NCBI GenBank assembly: GCA_025200525.1
Contig: CM045761.1
Location: 61,598,009-61,662,008 of the forward strand
Direction: 5' to 3'
Source of the DNA: Camellia lanceoleosa
Lineage: Eukaryota; Streptophyta; Magnoliopsida; Ericales; Theaceae
DNA length: 64,000 bases
Shown: positions 32,722-44,600 of the stretch, piece by piece
Layout of the letters: the number at the start of each line of letters is the position of its first letter
Numbering within the stretch: position 1 is the first letter of the stretch
Translations under genes and position numbers: made by a program
The notes under the pieces: model-generated
Seen by the model: the letters and a program-made list of their open reading frames with translations, nothing else
Databases searched by the model: none
Told to the model about the DNA's origin: nothing

Positions 32722-33665
32722 AACCATTCTTTTTATTAGATGTAGTTTCACAACAGAAAACACAATAACCAAGACAGTTAGCAACAATACATCATGATTG
32801 GAAAAAATAATTATTATAAACTCAAGAATATATCAATAGCTTTACAACAATCTTCAAAATTCCAAACTGCAAGTTAGTTTCACAATAGATCTTAAACAAT
32901 ATATATACACAATGCTGATAAAAAAATAAAATATAAAATAAATTAGAAACACACAGGGCAAACACATTATGTGGAACCGTAACTCATAGCTAAAACACAA
33001 AATTTCAATTAAATGGAACTCAATAAATCATATTCTAACAAAAATCGTTGCCTCCATAGCACAGTGGGTTCTCCAGCGTGATCTGCAAAACATAAAGAGA
33101 TGAAGAGATTTGTACAATAGGTTGAGTCCAAAAGAGGAATAATTGACCCTCATATCTAACTGAAGGGAGAAATAGAGTGCTTTGCTGGAAGAAAATATGA
33201 CCTGTTGAAATTGAAATCAGTCTCATTTGTTGTAATAGGTTGACTTGGTCGAAGATGACTTGCAAAGCCCACCATTTGATCGATAATAACTTACTCGACT
33301 TTGAACGATTGAATGGAGTAATTGGGGTTGTAATGGGCAAAGCCGAGAATGAATAAGGGGTAGGGGTTAGGTATCCCACATAGGATGGGCTTCAATAAGG
33401 GGAGAGTGGGAAAAGAAAGAAAGAACCAAAGAGTGTGTTTGACCAAGAGAGAGATGAAGAAAGAGGGAAGAGAATGGCTGTTAGAGAGAGAATGGCATCA
33501 AACCTTTGAAATGTTTGAAATTTGAATGAAAAAGTAAAGCCTGAGAGAGAAAAATAATAAAACAGAAGTGTGATCTTAGCCCTTAAAATGTATGCCAAGA
33601 AGTGTTATTTCATCATTTAATTTGTATGCTGCGTAGGATAAATGTCCAATTTGTTATATAGATGT
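32722..33665 (-). repeat. Right copy of the dispersed 1-kb repeat (inverted relative to 12832-13860)
   Basis: Reverse-complement match to the left copy, with the same order of landmarks and roughly 80-88% identity by eye. It differs by indels, such as a shorter leader and loss of a 20-bp duplication around 'tcttcgcgagtcat'. The minus-strand open frame at 33379-33035 corresponds to the plus-strand frame at 13208-13543, but their N-terminal halves are in different frames, so neither is a conserved protein over its length. Confidence 0.65.
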
Positions 33666-33761
33666 ATAAGGGACGCTTATTAGAATTTGCCTTAAAATTT
33701 TAGTAGATAATAACTTAGGGTTAGTTTGACAACATTAAATTTTAGCTAAAAATTTAAATAA

Positions 33762-33990
33762 GGCCTCGTTTGGGAATAAAATTTTTTAGTAATTTTTTGA
33801 CTTTTTAGCTAAAATATAATGTAAAAAAACTAATATGTTTGTGATGACTTTTTGATTTTTTATGAAAAAATATGCAAAAAGTAAAGATAAAAAGGAATCT
33901 ATGACCTTTTGGTATAAATTGTTAGTTTTTTGATTTTTTTTAGTGACTTTTTGACATTTTAGCTAAAATAATCACTTACCAAACGAGGCC
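33762..33990. repeat. MITE with perfect GGCCTCGTTTGG ends and TAA duplication (Tourist-like)
   Basis: A 229-bp element. The left end GGCCTCGTTTGG is the exact inverse of the right end CCAAACGAGGCC. TAA flanks both sides (33759-33761 and 33991-33993), consistent with PIF/Harbinger-type insertion. The inner arms also pair (ttttttagtaattttttgactttttagc against gactttttgacattttagc). Confidence 0.85.
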
Positions 33991-34284
33991 TAAGTATTAC
34001 AAAAAATTAATCACTTCTTTATTTTTTTACGTGGTTTTTTGTTTAAAGAAAATCACTAAAACAATATGAACCTTTATGTTGTATTTGGTTGAGGGATTTG
34101 TGAAAGAATTTGAAAAAGAAAAAAGAAAGATGTGCAAAATTAGGTGAAATATAGATATATTTTGGTTTTGTTTGGAAAGTTAGATTGACTTTTTTGACAA
34201 TTTTTAGTCATGGCTAAAAAGTTTGTTTGGGCTGTTTTTTTTAACTTTTTTGACATTTATGAGAAAAAAAAATAAACAGCGTGT

Positions 34285-34690
34285 TTGGTTGAGTTTTTTG
34301 GATTAAATTTTTTGAAAACTGAGTTTTTTAGTTTTCGTATTTTTTTGTTTTTAGTGAATATTTTTAAAATTTTAAACATTTTTTTTTACTTTTTTAGATG
34401 CACCTTACTTAGATGTATCTAAAAAGTAAAAAATTTGTGAAAAAATATTTTAAAAAATTAATAAATACATAAAAATATGAAAACTGTACTGAATTCTTGT
34501 ATTTTTTTTTATATTTTTGGTATTTAGTGAATTTTTAAAAGATTTTTTTACTTTTTAGGTATATTTACGTTAGGTGTGTCTAAAAAGTAAAAAAATTGCT
34601 TAAAATATTAAAAAAATTCAGTAAAAAGAAAAAAATACGAAAAATAAGAAAGTAGAATTTTCTGAAAAGTGTTTTTTGAAAAATAAAAAC
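34285..34690. repeat. AT-rich foldback MITE (ACTTTTTAGATG family)
   Basis: Begins 'gtgtttggttgagttttttg' and has inverted AT-rich arms around 'tttagatgcaccttacttag' and its complement. Same family as 10490-10960 and 46910-47340. Confidence 0.55.
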
Positions 34691-35401
34691 AAGCAAGCTG
34701 AAAATGATTATGATTTGGATGTGACATTTTATTTTATTGATTCTTTAACTTATTTTATATTTTTGTGACTAATTTAGCTAAAAAATCAATCTAACTCTCA
34801 TGTTAAATAGCACTTTTATTCATATTTCATCAATTTTTTAGGGTAAATTACAAATACACTCCTGAGATTTGCTTAAAATACGAATTGCCTTCTATAGTTT
34901 GAAAAATTACAAATATTTCATTGTCAGAATTTTTTATTTAACAGAATTAATTGAAAAAGTAAAATTTATAACTATTCACCAATATAATAATAAAATTATT
35001 TGAATTATTAATTGAAATAAAATTTTAACATTATTAAATACTGTTAATTAACTTGATTATTTATTAATAAAATGACATATTTATTATGAAATTAGAAACC
35101 TTAGGAAGCATATTATAATTTCTAGAATTATAAGAGGTAATTTGTAATTTAAGTAAACTTCAGGTGTATTTGTAATTTACTTTTTTTAAATTTTATTTTT
35201 AAAGTCCAAATCAAACACCGATTTAATAAAAGCCATCTGTCACGTGATAGGACCCTCGTGATTCTCCCGCGAATCAAAGACAGTAGTTGCGTCATACCCG
35301 GAGTCGTCTGTCTGTATGTATTCATTTCTTTCATCAACAACTGGAATCGGACCATTCCTTCCTCCATTTTTGCTTGAACAAACTGCAGAAGAAGAAGAAA
35401 G
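34691..35401. promoter_or_regulatory. Upstream region of the GH3 gene
   Basis: AT-rich non-coding sequence. A G-box CACGTG at 35241-35246 lies about 155 bp before the start codon. No clear TATA box is visible; 'tttaataaaa' near 35221 is the nearest candidate. The last ~60 bases are purine-rich leader (gaagaagaagaaag). Confidence 0.4.
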
Positions 35402-35571
35402 ATGAGCAAAGTGGAGGACATGAATTGCATATACAAGAACCCTAACGAGCCCATCGAGTCAAGAATCAAAGACTTACTCTCTCGGATGACCTTGAAAGAG
35501 AAGATCGGCCAGATGACTCAGATCGATCGAGGCGTCGCTACTCCTTCCGCCATTCGAGACCTTTCCATAGG

Positions 35572-35603
<32 letters not shown>

Positions 35604-37082
35604 CATTTTGTTGATTTGATCGGCGATTGAACATTGCAGGGAGTATTCTGAGTGCTGGTGGCGGTGGACCGTTCGAAAAAGCAGTGTCGTCGGATTGGGC
35701 GGACATGATCGACGGATTCCAGAAGGCGGCGCTGGAGTCTCGGCTCGGGATTCCACTGATCTACGCGACTGACGCTATTCATGGTAACAACAACGTCTAT
35801 GGTGCCACTGTGTTTCCTCACAACGTCGGCCTTGGAGCCACCAGGTTTGTTGTTGTTGTTGCTGCTTATTTGTTGAATCAATGGCTGAGTTAGAGTGGTA
35901 GTAATTGAATGAGAGTAGTATTATATCACAGGGATGAGGAATTGTTGTTCATTAAATTACCAAAATATAAAAAAAAACCTCTCTCTCTATAGGCTTACTC
36001 TCTCTCTAAAAACCTCTCTCTCTCTAAAAACCTCCTCCCCAGGCCTCTTTTTGGGCCGGCCGGCCGCCGCCTTTGGCTATGGCGGTCGGCTGGCCTAGCT
36101 CTTTCCGGCGGTCGTTTGTTAGTTTTCTCCTCCAATAAACTTGATTCCCCCATTTTACCCACCTCGGTTTGTTTTGAGTTGCTGCGGTTGGTTTTTTTTT
36201 CTATTTTCTGGTCGTTCAGGATCTTTATTCGTGCGCTCTTTGGTGAAGTAGGAGCTTGAGGGGTGAACTTTGGTTCTGATTGGTGGTCAAGTTTTGATGC
36301 TTTGTTTGGGCGGAAACAAGGGTGTCATAGTAGGTCCAGATCTGTCCGGTTTTTATTCATGTGCTCCTCTTCGTGTGAGAGTTTGAGGGGTGATCTTATT
36401 CCAAATGTTTGGAGGTGTCCCAGCGGTTGGTCGGTGTGTGGATTTGCAGTAGGTGTGCGTTAGCGGTGTTGGAGTTTTCCGGTGTTGCAGCAGAGAAGTT
36501 GCAGAAGGGAAGTTGCAACAGGGTTGTTGGAGCTGAAATGTCAAGTTCAGCAGGGAAGATGTAGCAGCATAGGCGTTGGAGTTTCTTGGGTGGTTGGTCG
36601 ATGTTTGATACCGGTGTCGGCCCTTGGAGCTGTTGGCTATGGAGCTTTCCGGTGGTGTGGCCTCGGGAGTGTAGCTGCATAGGTGTTGTGTAGCTTTGGG
36701 AGTGCAGCAGATTAGATGTTCAGGTGAGTGGTTGGCCTTGGGAAGGCATCAACATTGGCAGTGTAGGCGTGGGAGTGCAGGTGCATTGGGAGTGCAGTTG
36801 GTGTTTAAAATTTTTGGGTTACCAACTTGGCTGTTAGAATAGGTTTTTTTAGCAGTTTGGGTGTTTTGGTGGTTTGATTTTGTGGGAAATCATGTATTTT
36901 ATTTTCTGTTAAGTCCTTCTTAACGTTTTTTGTTAAAAAAAAAAATCGTGAGGCCAAGGGGTTGGTTGTATGGTTGCGAGTAGCAGTAGTAGGGGTACTT
37001 TGTACTGTCCGAATCTCTCTCAGTACATTTCATCTTCCTGTACCATTAATTTCATGTTGATTAATGAAATTTTTCTTTACTG

Positions 37083-37115
<33 letters not shown>

Positions 37116-40100
37116 AAACAGGGATGAGGAATTGACTCGGAGGATTGGGGTTGCAACGGCTCTTGAAGTTAGGGCTAGTGGCACTCACTATACTTTTGCT
37201 CCCTGTGTGGCTGTAAGTGTTCATAGTTTGTAAATTTATTAGATCACATAGTTCTGTTGTGGATCATATATAATTCCTACTGTGAGTGTCATTCAAGTGA
37301 TCAAATTAGATTGGGTAAATTCCAGCCCCTCCCCTTAGATTTGAAGAAAATACAATTAGTCTCACAATTTTGACATAGTTATACTGTATCCCCTCAAAGT
37401 TTTAATTTATATAACACCCAGGTCCCTTTTCTTGTGAGTCGTATGGATGAAAAGATAATGTTATCATCTACTTTCTACTTAAAATATATATTTGCCATTA
37501 TTTATCTCATTGTCTACCCATCAGCTGCATCAGTTTTGATCACTCTAACCTTCCTAAAAAAAAAGTCAGTGTAATTATTCTAAATTTGGTGGGCTAATTG
37601 TATTTTTCTCAAACCTTTAGAGAGGCTAGTGTAATTTAACCAATTCGATTTGTTGCCAGACCTTCCGCATCAAAATATTAAATACTTTGCTTATTTTCTG
37701 ATAGGTATTTGGTAACCTTGTCGATCTTAATAACTTGGGCTATTTATGTGATTAATGTTTTTGGATATGTCTTGATCACTTTATGTTTGTATTTGGGACA
37801 ACTTTAAATGTATTTTACACATTAAAGTTCTAATCTTTAGCTAAACCCTTAGAATTGTAACCAACTAATAAAATTGCACGAACACTATGAATGACATACT
37901 ATAATGCCATGTTCATCAGGAAAATGCCTAGGCTACTAATCCTCTGTGTGGAGGCAACCTATAGGGTCATTGCTTATCATGAGTTTTTTTTGTTAATATT
38001 ATGATTGATTAATATTACTATATTTTTTTTCTCCAATAAGAATAACATAAATAAGTTTCAATGAGTTTCTATAATTCTTTTTTGAGCTCAACCAAGCCTC
38101 TTAACACTGGAAGTATTTAATCTTATTCATAACAAGTACATAATAAAATCAGGTTTATGCTTTGTGTCTGTGGGCTGCAGTGTAGTTTGGTTCTGGTCTG
38201 AATCTGGAGCTGAGTGGAGGTCTTTAGCAAGTTCTGTTATGGTTTTCAGCCAGGTGCTGAGTATGGTGGTGGTGCAATCCTCCAATTGGTGTATGCAATT
38301 ATTTTAATCAATCTGATAGATCCCTGCAGTCTGTTTTTTTTTTCTGTGCTGCTCTGTTTGTTTTTTCTTCTTGTGTTGGTTTCTCACCAACTAGGAGGTT
38401 AGAGCTTCGCTTAGCTCCCAGCTCCTCTTTATTTATGTATCCTGCTTCTTTGTTTGATTGTCACACTACGCCGAAACAGGGCATCAACGGTGGTAACTAA
38501 AACCGCCGTTAATGTATCATTAACGGCGGTTTCGTTACCGCCGTTAAAAAAAGGGCCACTAAAAGTGTTTTTAACGGCGGTAATGAAACCCACTTTTAAC
38601 GGCGGTAATGAAACCGCTGTTAATACCCACTTTTAACGGCGGTAACAAAACCGCCGCTAATGCCCAACCATTACCACCGTTAATGACGGCGGTCTTTGCC
38701 GGCGGAGCTCCGGCGAAACTCCGACGAGTTCTGGTGAAACCATCTACAATAAAGTAAAAGTAATGTTTAAATATTTATTTAGGGAATATATTTCATAAAA
38801 AGTGGCTGTGACAGAGTGGTTGGTGTGGATGGATGAAAGGTCTTGGGTTCAAAACTTGGGGAGTGCAAGAAGAAAAAATTATTTTTTGAAAATTTGAACC
38901 TATTTACGGCGGTAAAAAACCGCCGTTTTTGGTCGACTTTTAACGACGGTAATTTGCCTTTTTATGACGGTTTCACTTTTTCTGACACGCGCATAAACGG
39001 CGGTAACGAAACCGCCGTTAAAGGCTTTAACGGCGGTAAAAAACCGCCGCTAAAGCCCAATTTTGACGTAGTGTCATCAATAAAGTTTTTCCATTTTGCC
39101 GATAAAAAAAAAAGTACATAATAAAATCAGCAGAAAAGGTATTTAGGGGTTGTTTGCTTTTTGAGTTGGGCTAAATAATCACAAACGGACAAAAAACAAG
39201 TCAAAAAATCACAAAAAGCCAAAAATCACAAAAGGACAAAAAAAAATTTACAATTCCAAAGCTAAAAAGCTAAAAAAGCCAATCAAGAATATCAAATAAA
39301 CAAAAAAGTTCCAGACTAAAAAAGTAAAAAAAGCCAACTAAAAAAGTCATTGCCAAATGAAGGCTTATAATTTCATGTGAGATTTTTTTTGTGACTTTCT
39401 CTCTCTCTCTCTCTCTCTTGTACTTACACTATGAGATTTTAATTGAACATATAGTCGTTGGTAGAGTGCACTAGCAAAAAAAAACTCATGTATCGTTAGG
39501 TCTTGTTTGGAAAGATGAGTATCACTCTCTTTATTTTTTGTACGTCTTTTCGTAAAAATTTAAAAAATCAATTAAAATAGTCAATTTTCAAACGGTGCCT
39601 TAGTTTGGTTTTATTAATTAAATTGTCAGATTTGTGAGGAAATCCTGAAATTGATCTCAAGAAGATCTAGTGGCTTAATTCTTATATTAATGTGACTAAT
39701 TATTTCATATTTTTTCTTATTTGTTTGTGCTTCTTGTCCTTTCTTAAAAGAGTTCTTTTGTCTTGAACAATAGCTGTCGTGCAACTAATTTGAATTGAAT
39801 GGATTCTGACAGGTATGTAGAGATTCCAGATGGGGAAGATGTTATGAGAGTTACAGCGAAGATGCTGAGATTGTTAGAAAGATGACTTCTATTGTTACAG
39901 GCTTGCAGGGACAGCTGCCCCAAGGACACACAAAAGGCTACCCTTTTGTAGCTGGAAGGTAGAAAGGAGTCCTTGTTGTGTACCTTTCTAGTTGTTCTTC
40001 TCACACAAAAAATGTTCTGCATGTAATTGACATTAACTACCAAGAAAGTTATACTCAATTTTTAGGGACGGAACTAAGAGAAGACTATGAGGGCCATGAC

Positions 40101-41579
40101 TTCCCTCTTTCTGTGAACATTATTGTTTGTTATAGAACTTTAAATATATATATATATCATTTTATATATAAAATGGTCCCAATATAAAAAATATACATGT
40201 CATTCTTCTTTCATCTTAAATTCTCTTTCTATTTTACATATAAAAAAAAAAAAAAAAACTTATTCATCTTATTAGAAATTGCTTCTATGGTATTTAAATT
40301 TTTTTTTATGTATATATAATTTATACATCATATATATATACATGTGTATTTTGTGTATATGGTGAAAAAAGATATTTTTCTTTTGACCCCTTGATAATGA
40401 AATCTTAGTCCAGTTCCTGTCAATTGTTGTTGCACAGGGCCGTCACTTTGACATCGGCTGTTTCTTGGATGTTGATCATATTGGAATATTTTTACATTGT
40501 AGTTTTTGTGCTCATGCATTGTTTTCTTTTCTTCTCGAGATTAGGTTCTATATTACCTTCAATTTTTATATTCTCAGTTGATGTGTTTCCTTGTCAATGA
40601 GAAATTTTTAATATTGGTATCACTTATTGAATGGCAGAAAGAATGTCATTGCATGTGCCAAGCATTTCGTTGGAGATGGGGGTACTGACAAAGGCATTAA
40701 TGAGGGGAATACAATAGCATCGTATGATGAGTTGGAGAGAATCCATATGGCACCTTATCTGGACTGTATTTCTCAGGGAGTTTGCACTGTCATGGCATCA
40801 TACTCTAGCTGGAATGGAAGGAAACTACACTCTGATCATTTTCTCTTAACACAAGTTTTGAAGGAAAAGCTGGGATTTAAGGTTGTTGGAACTTAACTGC
40901 ATGGTTTGAGAAATCATTAAATATCATCTCTGTATAATATAGGCATAGTTTCCTGACAAATGCATCCCATTTTTACGGGTAATTTTAAAATATCTCATTC
41001 CACACTTCCATTTTTGCCAATTTTCATCTCTTGTTTTCCTTGTTAGTGCATCTTTGTATCTTACCAGCAGTTCAAAATTTGAAATCATATGATTGAGTTC
41101 TGGTTTTCTTTTATCTTTAATTTTTTTTAATTTTTTAATTTTTTATCTTTACCCTTATATTTCATCAATATTCCTATAATATATATGGAATGGCCCCTCA
41201 AGTCTTTGAAAAAATCATTTTAACCCTTTATTCCATGAATATTCTTATATATATACATATATATGGGATGATCCCTAATTATCTCTAATTTCACATATGC
41301 CCTGTAATAGTATTAATTCTATGGATTTGAGTTTTTTTTCAAAGATGTTAGCAGGTGAGTAAGTTAGATTACTATTAATGGAAGTTTGATGCTTTTCCAT
41401 AAGTTTGAACCCCGAACCTACCCCTTCGAAACCAAGGGGTACAACCACTTGAGCTAAGCTCAAGTTTCTATGGATGCGAGTTATAAATCTACTGATTTTT
41501 ATAAAATGAATAAATAATATTAACAAAATTTCCTAAAATGGCAGTCTAATTAATTATACACTAATATTCTAGTTATATA

Positions 41580-41611
<32 letters not shown>

Positions 41612-44600
41612 TGTAGAACATAATTGAAATGAATTCAGAAATGACTGCAATATATTTACTAATTTTCCATATTAAATATTTTTTTCATAATGCCTGTGTA
41701 ATAAATTATCTTCAAGAAATAATGTATACACTTACATTGGCCTGCCAAACAAAGTTTCTGGTTCGCCCCTGCATGTGTTGTTGGTTTATGGGAATCTAGT
41801 TGCTGTAACAAATAAATAAATCTTGTGGTGACATTCTGCTGCAGGGCTTTGTCATTTCTGATTCCGAAGGACTTGACAGACTTTCCCATCCTTATGGATC
41901 TAATTATCGAAACTGCGTCTTGTTAGCCATCAATGCTGGTATTGACATGGTAGAAGTTAAACTCTAGTTCCCAAAATCTCAAAATGGAAGGTTCTTTGAC
42001 TTCTTTCATATAATTCACGTATTTGTTTCTCCCACTACAATATTCGCAGGTGATGGTACCTCATAGGTATGAATTATATCTAGAGGATTTGACATATCTA
42101 GCAGAATCGGGGGAGATTCCTATTTCCAGAATTGATGATGCTGTTGAACGGATCCTGAGAGTGAAATTTGTTGCTGGACTTTTTGAATATCCTCTGACTG
42201 ATAGATCTTTGCTAGATACAGTTGGTTGCAAGGTAGGCTTTTTTTTTCCAAAATTAGATACGTTGTTTATTGACCTCACCATACAATATACACTTTGACG
42301 TAAACAAAAGAATAATCTCATTTTTGTCTGAGCTGAACTAGTTTGTAATGTATCCATTTTGTTCAGTTTTTTAGAGTTAATATTTACTATTTTCACTTCT
42401 CCATATTTTTATGATTTCCCAACATCACAACAAATTGGTTATTGGTGTCTTTCGTTTGAGAATTTGAATACAGTAAGATTTATTATTTGTAATAGCATCA
42501 TTAATCATTTTCTTTTGAATAAATTTGAGATCTTATGTCTTTTCAAGACTTTTGAACAGGTACTTCACACATTTAGAAGATATATGTAACTTAGGTATGT
42601 GTGCACGCCTTTGCATCTCATCCAAGTTCACATGGGGCTAGCAGCTTCCCAATTTCGTAGACAGATGAACTTTAGTATGAAATAGGGCTTTTTCGTTCTT
42701 TTAATATTATTATATCTTTTAGAATATATGATGCATATTTATATATTCCCATCATCAGCAATCTGGTTTCCATCTGGCATGATCTCTGATTCCATGACAG
42801 CATTTAGGAGAAGTTAAAAAGAGGAATGAGAAGCATTTTTTTTCTCTAGTGATTGTATGCCAAGCAACTACCACTTGAGACACTAGATCGTTTGGAGTGT
42901 TTTGCTTGTTGAAGTTTACTTTACTAGTGGCAAGAGGCAGTTGGGAGATAACTTCCTTGATGTGCTCAAAATTCATTCCAAGTACGGGGCTGATGAATCT
43001 TAATTAAAAGCAAGAAACAGTTTTAGTATCGATTTATTCCAAATATGGGAGCGATGAATCTTAATTAAAGGCTAGAAACAGTTTTAGTATCAATTTACAC
43101 AAACATTACGAACAAACACAATCATTGGTTGTAGAATTGGTTCATGTGTTGTGGATCGGGGGCACACCAGGAAACACAAACAAGTAATAACACAAGAGTT
43201 TTTTTGGTTCGCAAATCGCCCGCGCCGCCACGGGCAACGGATTTCTTTATATGGAATGGAGAAGAATTACAATGGAAACAACACACACGATGGTTGTTCA
43301 CTCACACTTTTTTTCTTTCTTTTTTTCCTTCTTCTCTTCTCCTCTATACACTCTAGTAGGCAAAGGGCAAAGTTGGCAGCCCTTATGTATATGGCCTCTT
43401 GTATATATAAATAAAAAGGCACCTTTGTGACTTGTCGGTTGGCAAGCTGTATTGCTAGTTGGCAATGTGTTGGCTTCACATGGCCAACCTTGCATGGCTA
43501 GTTAGCAAGTTGAATCTTTAGCCAATCTTCAACATCATGTGCTTCTATGATGCTTTACACTCGTTATACTCTATGCAAAATTCTGTATTTTTAAGCGCAA
43601 TTAATTGCCTCTAGTACTTTATGTTAATTGTTATTAGTCATACGATTCTAGCTAACTGGAGTTCAGACTTAAAGACAGTTTATCTTTATGATATTGCTTC
43701 AGCTGCATAGAGAACTAGCACGTGAGGCGGTTCGCAAGTCTGTGGTTTTGTTAAAGAATGGAAAGGATCCAAAGAAACCGTTTCTTCCTTTAAACAAGAA
43801 TGCTGAAAGAATCCTCATTGCTGGAACACATGCTGATAATCTTGGATATCAGTGTGGAGGGTGGACAGCTACTTGGATGGGAGACAGTGGCCGAATTACT
43901 ATTGGTATGTAATTATGTGGCAATAGGCCTAACACACAATCCCTACTAGCAGATTCTTGATCCGCAATTGAGCAATGCTAGGTACACTGAATTCATGCAC
44001 AGAAGCGTACCCAAAATATTTAATGGATGGTCTGGATTCACTTCCGATGTTGATTTCGCCATACAAGATTTGAATCTTAACCTCATTTTGAGTTTTCAAA
44101 TACACTTTTTGAGTTTTTTGTTTTTTATTTTTCGTATTTTTGTCTCTTTTTAGTGAACTTTTTTAATAATTTAATTAATTTAAAATAAAATAAAAACTTT
44201 TTAGATGCATCTAAAATGTAAAAATATTTGTGATCAAATCCTTAAAAAATTCACTAATTACAAAAAATATAAAAATTCAGTACATATGCATATGAAAACT
44301 GTGCACATAGCTTTACTGTTCTCAACTTGAAAACAATTAATGATTGACACGGTTTCAACTAATGCTGGTGGTGATGAGAAAAATAGAAAGGCACAGAATC
44401 TTCATAGCACATTGACACATGCATGTTCATGCACATACCTAGTACCTACATAAAAGCACAGATTGTACAAAATTATGGGATGCATTTGGCCCTTACTTTT
44501 ATTTTTCGAGTTGGTTTGACCTGACTGCTCTTCCATATGTGAAGGACTGTAAAATATACCCTTCGGGATCATTTGGTTCTGGGAATTGAGTTATTCCTTT

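Noticed and set aside
33035..33379. 114-codon minus-strand frame similar to 13208-13543
   Set aside because: The similarity is real at the DNA level, but the two N-terminal halves are in different frames, so a conserved protein is not supported.
36263..36682. Open frames on both strands
   Set aside because: Inside the retroposon insertion; Gly/Val/Trp-rich reading of G/T-rich DNA without a recognisable reverse transcriptase.
38801..38870. tRNA gene
   Set aside because: A- and B-box-like motifs are present, but no cloverleaf or acceptor stem could be drawn, so it is noted only as tRNA-like.
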